Translations under genes and position numbers: made by a program | Part shown: positions 34,401 to 42,663 of the stretch, piece by piece | Position numbering within the stretch: the stretch's first letter is position 1 | How the letters are laid out: each line of letters begins with the position of its first letter | Assembly (NCBI GenBank): GCA_009377475.1 | Contig: WHTY01000024.1 | Location: 1-52,101 of the forward strand | Source: Actinophytocola sp. | GTDB taxonomy: Bacteria; Actinomycetota; Actinomycetes; Mycobacteriales; Pseudonocardiaceae | Reading direction: 5' to 3' | Length of the DNA: 52,101 nt | The notes under the pieces: model-generated | Seen by the model: only the letters and a program-made list of their open reading frames with translations | Told to the model about the DNA's origin: nothing | Databases searched by the model: none

Positions 34401-37400
34401 CACCTGGACCGGCTCGCCGTCCACGGTGCGGTACCGGGCGCGCAGCACGTCGTGGCGCCGCAGCACCTCGTTCATCGCACCGTGCAGGGCGGCGACGTCG
34501 AGCCGGCCCGACAGCCGTGCCGCTGTGTGCAGGTTGCTGAGCGGGCTCCCGGGCTGCAACTGGTCCAGCAGCCAGAACCGCCGCTGCTCGGCCGACATCG
34601 GCACGTCCTCGAGCGCGGGGCCCGTCGCGTTGGCCGAGACCTGCTCGGGTGGCGCCGAACCCAGGTCGAGCTGGTCGAGGGCCAGGGTAGCGAGATCATC
34701 GATGCTGGTGCCCTTGAGCAGGGTCGTCATCGCGATCTGCACCCCGAGGTCGAGCTTGAGCGAAGTCTGCAGCTCCACCGCCATCAGCGAGTCGAACCCC
34801 AGCTCGGGCAGCGGGCGGTCGGCGTCGACGCGCTCCGCCGTCGTCGCCAGCACCGTGGCCGCACGCAGGCGGAGGTGACCGGAGAGCAGCGCGTGCCGTT
34901 CAGCCGGATCGGCGGCCGCCAGCCGCCGGGTCACCGCGTCCGTCTCCTCCGCCGGTGGCGGTTCACCGGCGGCGAGTGTGGCGACGTACTGGCCGGCGAT
35001 CGAGTCGCGGTCGGGTCGCGTGGTGCGGTCCACGCGCACCGCGACGGTGTTCACCCGCTGTTGCCGCAACGAGCGTTCCAGCACCGCGAATGCCTCGCCG
35101 GGCCGCAGGCTCAGCAACCCCTCGTGGTCGAGGAAACGCTGGATCTCCGGGTGGCGGGCGACGTAGCCGACGCCGCTGAGCGGGCCCCAGTTGATGGCCA
35201 GGCCCACTCGTCCGTGCGCCCGCCGGTAGGCGGCGAGCCCGTCGAGGAACGCGTTCGCTGCCGCGTAGTTGCCCTGCGTCTGCGTGCCGATCAGGGAGGA
35301 GAGGGAGGAGAACAGCACGAAGTAGTCGAGCTCGTCGTCCAGCGTCTGCCGGTGCAGGTGCCAGGCGCCGGCGACCTTGGGGGCGAGCACCCGCCGGTGG
35401 CGCTGCTCGGCGAGCGGCCCGTCGTCCAGCACCATGGCGCCGTGCACGATCCCGCGCAGCGGCGCCGGCCCCAGCCGTAGTCCCCGCAGCACCTGGCGAA
35501 CGTCGTCCTCGCTGCTGACGTCGCCACGCTCGATGACGACCGACGCGGACGACTCCCGCAGGGCACGCAGGGCGGCAACGTCCTCGTCGGCGGGGACGCC
35601 GCTGCGGCTCATCAGCACCAGGTGCCGCGCGCCGCGGCCGACCATCCAGTTCGCCAGCGCCAGGCCCACGCCGCCCAGCCCGCCGGTGATCAGGTAGGCG
35701 GCGTCCGGCCGGAACAGCGTGCCCAACGACGGCGCGCAGACCGGGTAGTCGGCTCGCTCGACGGTGAGCACCAGCTTCCCGATGTGCTTGGCCTGTGCCA
35801 TGAACCGCAGCGCATCGGGGGCGTCGGCGATGTCGAACTCGCGGACGGGGAGCCCCCGCAGCTCTTCCGCGCTGATTCGGGTTACCGCGTCGGCCAGCAT
35901 CCGCTCGACGACCGTCGGCCGGTCCACGCACATCTGGGCCAGGTCGAAGGTGTGGAAGCTGAGGTTGCGCCGGAACGGCAGCAGGCCGATGCGGGTGTCG
36001 GCGTACAGATCGCGCTTGCCGATCTCCACGAAGCGGCCGTAGGGCCGCAGGATCGACAGCCCGGCCCGGATCGCGTCCCCGGCCAGCGCGTTGAGGACCA
36101 CGTCGACGCCCTCGCCGCCGGTACGGTCCAGGATCTCCTCGACGAACTCCAGCGATCTGGAGTCCAGTACGTGCTCGATGCCGAGCGAGGTCAGGTATGC
36201 CCGCTTCTCGGGTGAACCCGCCGTCGCGAAGATCTCGGCCCCGGCGCGTTGGGCGAGCTGCACCGCCGCCAGTCCGACTCCGCCGGTGGCGGCATGGATC
36301 AGCACCCGTTCCCCTGGCGCGAGCCGGGCCGCGTGGTTCAGCGCGTAGTCCGCGGTGCAGAACGCGGTCGGGATCGACGCCGCCTCCACCCATGTCATCC
36401 GCGCCGGCTTCGGCACGACCCAGCGCGTGTCCACCACCACCCGCGACGCGAGCGTGCCGCCGGTTGAGATGGCGATCACCTCGTCACCGGGACGCACCCG
36501 CCACACTCCGGCGCCGCACTCCAGCACGACCCCAGCGAGGTCGGCACCGAGTTCGGTGACCAACGCGGCGGCATCGTCGAGATCCGGTGGTGCGAGGACG
36601 TCCAGCGCAAGCAGCACGTCCCGGAAGTTCAGTGCCGCGGCATGCACCCGGATCGCCACCTCGCCGGGACCGGGTACGTGATGGTCCTCCTCCTGCAGTC
36701 GAACCGATTCCAGCGCACCCGGTGAGCCGACCTGGGCCCGGAACGTCGTCTCGTCCGGCGACCTCGGGTGCGTGGCGGGCGTTGCGCCGTGATCGGGGTC
36801 GATCCGCTCCAGGCTGCGCGTGAAGCGTCGGTGGCCGCGCAACGCCAGTTCGGTGCGGCCGGGTTCGCCGGTCAGCTCATCGAGCAGGCCCTCGATCTCG
36901 GCCGCTGTGCACGCCGCGCTCAGGTCCACCAGTCGGCAGCCCAGGCCGGGGTTTTCGTTCATCAGCACCCTGCCCAGCCCCCAGAGCGGGGCCTGGGTGA
37001 GCTCGGTGGGGCCGTCGCCGTCGACGACCGGCTGGCTGCCCGCGGTGACCAGGCACAGCTCCGGGCGGACGCCGGTAACCGCCATCGCCTGCACCAGGGC
37101 GGACACCCCGGAGCACAGCGACAACTGGTGCTCCATCAGCGACGCCGTGCTGAGTCCCTCCGGCGCAGGCGCGTCCAGGCTCGACAACTGCAGCAGGCCC
37201 AGACCCCTGCCCGGGCCCGCCACGTCACCGCCGTGGTCGGTCAGCAGAGAGACCCAGCCGTCGACGCCGGCAGGCGGCGTGGACACCACGGTGGTCTCCG
37301 CGCCCCGGTTCCGCAGCCCGGCGGCCGTCGAGTCGGCGACGCCGCGCTCGTCGGCGACGATCAGCCAGTGTGCCGGTGGGGCCGTGGCAACCTGGCCGGT

Positions 37401-40400
37401 CGACTGCGCCACCAGCACGGCCTGCAGCGGAGAGTCCCCGCCGAACACGTCGGAGATGACCTGCACATCGCCGAATCCGGACTCGGTGAGCAGCGCCTGC
37501 CACTGGGGCACGTCGAGCAGCGGGTAGGCCGGGCGGAGATCGGTGTCGGTGAACCGCCACCACCCATCCAGCGACCCGAACGGCACATCGCACCACACCA
37601 CCTTCCCGGTCACCTCCAGCAACACGAGCGTGCCGCCCGGACGCAGCAGCCGCCGGACGTGGCGCAGCGATGCGCGTAGGTCGGCGGTCGCGTGGAGCAC
37701 GTCGGCGGCCAGCACCACGTCGTAGCCGCCGTCGGTGACCGGTTCGGACTCGATGTCGAGCACGTCGAACCGCAGGTCCGGCCGATCGGCGAACCGTTCC
37801 CGTGCCTTGGTCAGGAAGAACGGGGAGACGTCGGTGAAGGTGTACTCGACCGACTCCACCGGCAGTCGCCGCAACACGTCGGCGGTGGCGCCCCCGGTGC
37901 CCGCACCCACCTCCAGGATCCGTAGTGGCCGGGCAGGGTGCAGCTCGCTGATCGCGGCGAACACCTCCGCGAGGATGGGGTTCGCGTGGCGCAACGGGCC
38001 GCTGCCGCCGTAGAAGGACGTCAACGTCTCCAACGCCTCACCCGCGAAGAGCGCTTCCCGTCCGTCGACCGTGCCCCGGAGTATGTCGGCCAGTTGCTCG
38101 CCGCAGCGACGCACAATCTCGATCGCGCCGCGGTCGTCGGGGTGCGCGGCCCACAAGCGGTCGGCCAGCGCTCGCGCGGCGGACCGCTGCTCCGCCGGAT
38201 CGGCGGTGAATGGCTCACCTTCGGCCACGACCTCCACGAGCCGGTCGAGGTAGCGGCGGTGCCGCGGCGCGATGTCGACGCTCGCCTGCGGTGCTGAATT
38301 GCCGGTCCAGCCGAGCTCGGCCAGTGCGGCCAGGACGAAGTGCCTGGCCATGGTGTCCAGTTGCGGTTCGAAGTCGCGGTAGTAGCCGGCCCAGTCCCCC
38401 TCGGCCGCCAGCCGCGCCACTTCCGGTCGCACCCGGTCGATGAGCTGGGCGGCCGAGGGCGCCGCGTCGGCCGTGCGCGGTTCTTCCTGCCACCGTGACT
38501 CGTACAGGCAGTCGTCGATGCCCTGCTGCCCGGATACCCGTCTGCCTGCCGGCCGCAGGCGAAGCCCCGCGCAGGTGAGCGCCACGGCGCCGGTGTCGTC
38601 GATCAGCCGCACGCGGGCGGTTCCGTCGGCGCGGTCATCGATCTCGGCCAGCACCCAGCAGCGGGTGCCCGGTGAGTGACGGAAGTCGACCCGGCCGAAC
38701 GAGACGGGGACCATCAGGTCGGCGTCGTGTTCTCCGTCCAGTGCCGCGAGCAGCACCTGGAACGCGGAGTCCAGCAGCGCCGGATGCACCAGGTAGCCGT
38801 CGGTCCCGGTGGCCGTCCCGGCGGGCAGCTCGAGGAGGCCGAGCGCCTCGCTCCTGCCGCGCCAGAGCGCCGAGATGCCGCGGAAGGCCCCGCGGTAGCG
38901 GTAACCTCGCTCGGCGAGCGCGCTGTAGAAGTCCTCGACGGAGACTTCGGTGGCGCAGCGGTGGCGGATCGCGGCGAGGTCTGCCACGGCCGCGGGGCCG
39001 GGCGCCTGCCCGATCCGGGCGCTCGCGTGCAGCGTCCAGCCGGATCGCTCGCCGCGCGACGCGCTGTGGAACTCCAGCGTGGACTCGCGCGGGTCGTGCA
39101 CGGACTGCAGCACCATGTCGTCGCGGGTGGCCAGGGATAGCAGTGCCTGGAACCGGAGGTCGCGCACGGTCACGGCGTCGGACTCGCCGATCTCGCGCGC
39201 CGCCGCCAGCGCCATGTCGATGTAGGCGGCGGCCGGGAAGACCGCGGTGTCGCCCAACGCGTGCCCGTCGAGGTAGGCCAGATCGGGCTCGCCGAGCGCA
39301 CACTCCCAGATGTGGTGCGCCGACCGCAGCCGCCAGCCGAGCAGCGGATGGTCCGCGCGCTCGCCCGCGGGCCGGCCGGTGCCTATGGACGCGGGCTGCG
39401 CGTCGAGCCAGTAACTCTCGTGCTGCCACGGGTAGGTCGGCAGCGCGACTTGGCTGCCGTGGTCACCACACACCCCGGTCCAGTTGACCGCCCTGCCGCG
39501 GACGTACAGCTCGGCCAGCGACGTGAGCATCGTCTCCCGCTCGTCCTGCTGCCTGCGCAGTGTCGGCAGCAGGGTCGGGGTGCGTTGCCCCGTGGTGAGG
39601 CATTCGCGCAACGATCCGGCGAGCACGGGATGCGGTCCGACCTCGACGAACAGTTCGCACCCGTGATCGGCGAGCTGGGCGAGGGCGTCGGCGAAGCGCA
39701 CCGGCATGCGCACGTTGCGCCACCAGTACCCGGCGTCGAGCTCGCCGCCGCCGAGCCACCGGCCGGTGACCGCCGAAGCCATCGGGATGTCCACCGGGCG
39801 AGGTGACACGTCGGTCAGCGCATCGAGCAAGTCCTCGCGAATCGGGTCCATCTGGGGCCCGTGGTACGGCACCGGCACCGGCAGGAAGCGGGCGAAGATC
39901 TCCCGGCGCTCCAGCTCGGTCGCGATCTGTTCGAGGGCCTCGCCGGAACCGGACAGCGTGACCGAGGTGGGGCTGTTGACCGCGGCCAGCGACACGTGAT
40001 CGCCGTTACGGGCGAGGAGCTGCTCAGCGTCCGCTTCGGAGATCCCCGCGGCGAGCATCGTGCCGGTGCCGGACGCCCGCTGTTGCAGCCGGCCGCGATG
40101 GTAGGCGAGGTGCACCGCGTCCGGCAGGCTGATGGCGCCCGCCACATGCGCGGCGCAGATCTCACCGGCGCTGTGACCGATGACCGCGTCCGGCACGATT
40201 CCCCAGGACCGCCAGAGCGCGGCGAGCGCCGCCTGCACGGCGAAGTTGACGACGTTCGCGCGGTCGGGTTCGTTGACGCGGGAATCGGCCTCGTCGGCGG
40301 CCAGTTCGTCGAGCAGCGACCAGGAGGCGAGCGGGCGCAGCAGGCGGTCGCATTCTTCGATCGTCGCGCGGTACACCGGCTCGGAATCCATGAGCTGCCT

Positions 40401-42026
40401 GCCCATGCCCCACCACAGCGGGCCCATCCCGGTGAAGACGAAGGCGAGCTTCGTGCCCTCGCGCGCCGCGACGCCTGCCGCCGTTCCCGGCTGCGCCTCA
40501 CCGGCGAGCACCGTGCTGAGCCGGTCGATGCACTCCGCGCGCGAGGTCGCCACCACGGCGAGCCGGTGGGCGTGGTGGCTGCGGTGCAATGCGGCGGTGC
40601 GGCAGACGTCGGCGAGTTCCGGCTCCTCGTCGCGCAGCAGGTCCCGGTACCGGCCGGCGAGCTCGCGCACGGCGTTCTCGGTGCGCGCCGAGATCGTCAG
40701 GACCTGCGCCGAGGTGGCGGCCACGCGGCGGGGTTGCCTGCGTGGTGGTTCCTCCACGAGGACATGGGCGTTGGCGCCGCCGAAGCCGAAGGAGTTCACC
40801 CCCGCCCGCGCCGGTCCGGAGCTTGCCGGCCACGGCTCGAGCGTCGTGGGTATCCGGATGCCGAGCTCGTCGAAGCCGATCGCCGGGTTGGGCTGCTGCA
40901 GGTGCGGGTGCGGCGGGATCTGCCGATGCTGCAGCGCCAGCACGGTCTTGATCAGGCCGGCGATGCCCGCGGCGGCCTCGAGGTGGCCGATGTTCGTCTT
41001 CACCGAGCCGATCAGCAGCGGCTGATCGGCCGGTCGCGCCGAGGCGAACGTGCCGCCGATCGCGCTGGCCTCCAGCGGGTCGCCGACCGGCGTGCCGGTT
41101 CCGTGCGCCTCGACATACTGCACGTCGCCCGGGCCGATCCCGGCGTCGGCCAGCACCCGCACCATCAGCTCTTGCTGGGCCCGCGCACTCGGCACCGTGA
41201 TCCCGACGGTGTGACCGTCCTCGTTGGTCCCGGTGCCGCGGATGACCGCGCGGATCGGGTCGTCGTCATCGAGGGCGGCCGCGAGCGGTTTGAGGATCAG
41301 CACTCCGGCGCCCTCGGCTCGCACGTACCCGTTGGCGCGCGCGTCGAATGTCCGGCAGCGCCCGTCCGGCGAGAGCATGCCCGCCTTACAGAAACCGATG
41401 ATCGGCTCCGGGGTGAGCACCGCGTTCACCCCGCCGACGACCGCGAGGTCGCATTCGCCGGTCGCCAGGCTGCGGCAGGCGACATGCGTCGCCACCAGCG
41501 AGGAGGAGCAGGCGGTGTCCACCGCAAGGCTGGGGCCTCGGAAGTCGTAGTGGAAGGAGATCCGGTTGGCGGCCACCGATCCGGCGGTGCCGAGCAGGGC
41601 GTAGGTGTCGACGTCGCGCTGGTTGCGCGAGTCCAGCTGCAGGTGGCCGTAGTCGTTGGACGAGATCCCCACGAACACCCCGGTGCCGCTGCCTGCCAAC
41701 CCGTCGGCAGGCAGTCCGGCGTCCTCAAGAGCCTCCCAGGCCACCTCGAGCAACATCCGATGCTGCGGGTCGATCCGCTGCGCCTCGCGAGGGGAGATAC
41801 CGAAGAAGCCCGCATCGAAACGGTCGATTCCCTCGACAAAGCCGCCCCAGCGGGAGAAGAGCTTGCCCGGCTTGCCCGGGTCGGGATCGAACAACGGCTC
41901 GACGTCGAAACGCTCCGGCGGGATCTCCGTGATGGCGTCGACGCCGTCACGGAGCAGCCGCCAGAACTTCCCCGGCGTGTTCGCGCCGGGGAAGCGGCAG
42001 CCGAGCCCGACGATCGCGATGTCCAT
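31500..42026 (-). CDS. Single-gene hybrid highly reducing type I PKS-NRPS (KS-AT-DH-cMT-ER-KR-ACP-C-A-PCP)
   Basis: 3508 residues from ATG 42026. Approximate domains: KS 1-430 (DTACSSSL, EAHGTGT, SVKTNIGHLE, so Cys-His-His intact); AT 525-830 (GHSAGE at 615; PYHGPQM in the specificity loop, nearer malonyl than methylmalonyl type); DH 890-1150 (YLDGHALGDTAVFP with catalytic His; LLDSAFQ with Asp); C-methyltransferase about 1300-1500 (ILEVGAGTGGATAD at 1368); ER 1780-2090 (NFRDVLLAL, HAATGGVGLAAVQLAQ); KR 2105-2380 (ITGGLGGVGLAL, LDD loop, catalytic S-Y-N); ACP 2380-2460 (LGFDSLMAVEL); C 2476-2930 (HHIALDP); A 2945-3400 (YTSGSTGEPNG, RTGD); PCP 3425-3500 (LGGYSLLAM). No thioesterase or reductase ends the protein. 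It should iteratively build a methylated reduced polyketide and join one amino acid. The product is unknown. Confidence 0.95.
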   Translation of the reverse strand: MDIAIVGLGCRFPGANTPGKFWRLLRDGVDAITEIPPERFDVEPLFDPDPGKPGKLFSRWGGFVEGIDRFDAGFFGISPREAQRIDPQHRMLLEVAWEALEDAGLPADGLAGSGTGVFVGISSNDYGHLQLDSRNQRDVDTYALLGTAGSVAANRISFHYDFRGPSLAVDTACSSSLVATHVACRSLATGECDLAVVGGVNAVLTPEPIIGFCKAGMLSPDGRCRTFDARANGYVRAEGAGVLILKPLAAALDDDDPIRAVIRGTGTNEDGHTVGITVPSARAQQELMVRVLADAGIGPGDVQYVEAHGTGTPVGDPLEASAIGGTFASARPADQPLLIGSVKTNIGHLEAAAGIAGLIKTVLALQHRQIPPHPHLQQPNPAIGFDELGIRIPTTLEPWPASSGPARAGVNSFGFGGANAHVLVEEPPRRQPRRVAATSAQVLTISARTENAVRELAGRYRDLLRDEEPELADVCRTAALHRSHHAHRLAVVATSRAECIDRLSTVLAGEAQPGTAAGVAAREGTKLAFVFTGMGPLWWGMGRQLMDSEPVYRATIEECDRLLRPLASWSLLDELAADEADSRVNEPDRANVVNFAVQAALAALWRSWGIVPDAVIGHSAGEICAAHVAGAISLPDAVHLAYHRGRLQQRASGTGTMLAAGISEADAEQLLARNGDHVSLAAVNSPTSVTLSGSGEALEQIATELERREIFARFLPVPVPYHGPQMDPIREDLLDALTDVSPRPVDIPMASAVTGRWLGGGELDAGYWWRNVRMPVRFADALAQLADHGCELFVEVGPHPVLAGSLRECLTTGQRTPTLLPTLRRQQDERETMLTSLAELYVRGRAVNWTGVCGDHGSQVALPTYPWQHESYWLDAQPASIGTGRPAGERADHPLLGWRLRSAHHIWECALGEPDLAYLDGHALGDTAVFPAAAYIDMALAAAREIGESDAVTVRDLRFQALLSLATRDDMVLQSVHDPRESTLEFHSASRGERSGWTLHASARIGQAPGPAAVADLAAIRHRCATEVSVEDFYSALAERGYRYRGAFRGISALWRGRSEALGLLELPAGTATGTDGYLVHPALLDSAFQVLLAALDGEHDADLMVPVSFGRVDFRHSPGTRCWVLAEIDDRADGTARVRLIDDTGAVALTCAGLRLRPAGRRVSGQQGIDDCLYESRWQEEPRTADAAPSAAQLIDRVRPEVARLAAEGDWAGYYRDFEPQLDTMARHFVLAALAELGWTGNSAPQASVDIAPRHRRYLDRLVEVVAEGEPFTADPAEQRSAARALADRLWAAHPDDRGAIEIVRRCGEQLADILRGTVDGREALFAGEALETLTSFYGGSGPLRHANPILAEVFAAISELHPARPLRILEVGAGTGGATADVLRRLPVESVEYTFTDVSPFFLTKARERFADRPDLRFDVLDIESEPVTDGGYDVVLAADVLHATADLRASLRHVRRLLRPGGTLVLLEVTGKVVWCDVPFGSLDGWWRFTDTDLRPAYPLLDVPQWQALLTESGFGDVQVISDVFGGDSPLQAVLVAQSTGQVATAPPAHWLIVADERGVADSTAAGLRNRGAETTVVSTPPAGVDGWVSLLTDHGGDVAGPGRGLGLLQLSSLDAPAPEGLSTASLMEHQLSLCSGVSALVQAMAVTGVRPELCLVTAGSQPVVDGDGPTELTQAPLWGLGRVLMNENPGLGCRLVDLSAACTAAEIEGLLDELTGEPGRTELALRGHRRFTRSLERIDPDHGATPATHPRSPDETTFRAQVGSPGALESVRLQEEDHHVPGPGEVAIRVHAAALNFRDVLLALDVLAPPDLDDAAALVTELGADLAGVVLECGAGVWRVRPGDEVIAISTGGTLASRVVVDTRWVVPKPARMTWVEAASIPTAFCTADYALNHAARLAPGERVLIHAATGGVGLAAVQLAQRAGAEIFATAGSPEKRAYLTSLGIEHVLDSRSLEFVEEILDRTGGEGVDVVLNALAGDAIRAGLSILRPYGRFVEIGKRDLYADTRIGLLPFRRNLSFHTFDLAQMCVDRPTVVERMLADAVTRISAEELRGLPVREFDIADAPDALRFMAQAKHIGKLVLTVERADYPVCAPSLGTLFRPDAAYLITGGLGGVGLALANWMVGRGARHLVLMSRSGVPADEDVAALRALRESSASVVIERGDVSSEDDVRQVLRGLRLGPAPLRGIVHGAMVLDDGPLAEQRHRRVLAPKVAGAWHLHRQTLDDELDYFVLFSSLSSLIGTQTQGNYAAANAFLDGLAAYRRAHGRVGLAINWGPLSGVGYVARHPEIQRFLDHEGLLSLRPGEAFAVLERSLRQQRVNTVAVRVDRTTRPDRDSIAGQYVATLAAGEPPPAEETDAVTRRLAAADPAERHALLSGHLRLRAATVLATTAERVDADRPLPELGFDSLMAVELQTSLKLDLGVQIAMTTLLKGTSIDDLATLALDQLDLGSAPPEQVSANATGPALEDVPMSAEQRRFWLLDQLQPGSPLSNLHTAARLSGRLDVAALHGAMNEVLRRHDVLRARYRTVDGEPVQVIPSSAELPLRVVDLRAAPEHAREGELRRLAAEEVRLPFDLTEGPLLRACLFRVGDEEHVLVSTGHHIALDPWCATALVAEIAALYADFRAGRPPSLPPPEARYADYVRQQQARLRPGLLETQLAYWRRQLAGAPAGVRLPADRQRPSEPTHLGGRLPFQLSAELTGKLAELGRREGATLFMTLLAAFQALLRRYSAEDDISVGTPVTTRGLPGGQGLVGCCINTLVLRTDTSGDPTFAELLRRVRDVALGAYDHQDLPFDELVAALRPSRNGTASPLFNTMLVLHSETLPEVELAGLRVAPMELGAGIALFDLMLRAEMGEELRGTWEYSTDLFDPGTSERMLGHFQRLLAGAVADPGLRLSELPLLSAEERRLVVDEGQGTPADVGRPRCLHELVEEQADRTPDAVAVVFDGAELTYRELDRRANQLAHRLRALGVAPEAPVGVCLERSLELVVAVLGVLKAGGAYLPLDPDLPPRRLRLMLADAGVGVIITQPWLLDMLPEHPAETIALDPRWTSIAGERESRPQDGPEPDNLAYIVYTSGSTGEPNGVPVEHRAIGNQLRWRQAQFPLTAADAVLQRTPIGFDPAIWELTGPLAAGARLVIPRPGGDHDGGYLADLMRQQRVSAVQVVPSLLEVLLEQPGVARCRDLRHVFCGGEPLRADLAERFLALLPARLHNLYGPAEAAIDATWWTTRPGEPTVPIGYPIANVTGYVLDEHLRPVPAGVPGELCLGGAGLARGYLNRPELTKERFVPDPFWPEQRLYRTGDVVRRRGDGSLEFLGRADDQVKIRGVRVDPAEVESALLAHPAVRQAAVVAQDERLCAFVVIEDGAQARAADLVHFLAERLPAQLVPSAVTVVSALPVTATGKVDRAALAARPVGPPGQREVVAPRNTIERQLLAIWEHYLDARPIGVTDDFVELGGYSLLAMRVTARITKELGRDVPAIGVVRARTIERLARLLDENPG

Positions 42027-42043
42027 CGCGCGTGGCTACTCGG

Positions 42044-42544
42044 TCACCGGCAGCTGTACTGGATGTCGTAGGTGAGGAACGGGCCGTCTTGGACGACCAC
42101 GCCGGTCCCGGCGGCATCCACGGTGCTGGACGCGTGGTCGACGAGAGTGGCCCTTGCCTCGGTCCGCGGGTTCTCCCCAGCCGTGCCCTTGCCGGACAGC
42201 CTGCCGTGCACGGTGCCGTCGCCACACTCACCCACGGTTCCGGTGAACTCCAAAGTGCCTTGGAACGTGACTTGGCCGTTGTCGTGGACGACGCCTCGGA
42301 CCTCCTCGACGAAGGTTCCTTCGAGCGTGCCGGTCAGGAACCCTTCGAGCCTGCGCTCGGCTATCCGGTTGCCGTCGGCATCCCGGGACGACGTCTCCTC
42401 GACGGAGGTGATCACGCCCTCCCCGCTGGCGGCCAGCGGCGGTCCCGACGCGGCGGTCGGTGCGGCCAGCGTCAGCAGCAACGCGCCTGACGCGGCGGTC
42501 GCGGCGATGAGGGAAATGGTTCTACGAGCAGCCTTAGCGGTCAT
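42044..42544 (-). CDS. Small secreted protein, DUF3224/beta-barrel-like
   Basis: The ATG at 42544 follows AGAGAGG. The 166-residue product has an Arg-rich start, a hydrophobic core and an Ala-rich cleavage region (TISLIAATAASGALLLTLAAPTAASG), so a Sec signal ending near residue 33. The mature part is beta-rich with repeated Gly/Thr strands (EGFLTGTLEGTFVEEVRG, VTFQGTLEFTGTVGECGDGT, RLSGKGTAG) and two cysteines that could form a disulphide. The pattern recalls DUF3224 and allene-oxide-cyclase-barrel proteins, but I cannot be certain. It ends 17 nt before the PKS-NRPS start on the same strand, so the two probably share a transcript. No strong ribosome site precedes the PKS start. The 119-nt gap upstream (42545-42663) should hold the promoter. 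Confidence 0.8.
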   Translation of the reverse strand: MTAKAARRTISLIAATAASGALLLTLAAPTAASGPPLAASGEGVITSVEETSSRDADGNRIAERRLEGFLTGTLEGTFVEEVRGVVHDNGQVTFQGTLEFTGTVGECGDGTVHGRLSGKGTAGENPRTEARATLVDHASSTVDAAGTGVVVQDGPFLTYDIQYSCR

Positions 42545-42663
42545 TACTGAACCTCTCTGTTCGCCCCGATCGGATGGTGCGCCTGTGGTCGCGTTCGCAT
42601 CCGCTGCTCCGGTCTGGACCGCGGAAACCTCGCACCATCTAGTCGCCCGATATGCGTAGTTGG

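Noticed and set aside
31500..42026. Polycyclic tetramate macrolactam synthetase
   Set aside because: That family lacks C-methyltransferase and enoylreductase domains and ends in a thioesterase-like domain; the usual oxidoreductase neighbours are also absent.
39861..42071. 736-residue open frame opposite the KS-AT region
   Set aside because: Same reason: antisense to conserved KS and AT motifs, with no domain signature of its own.
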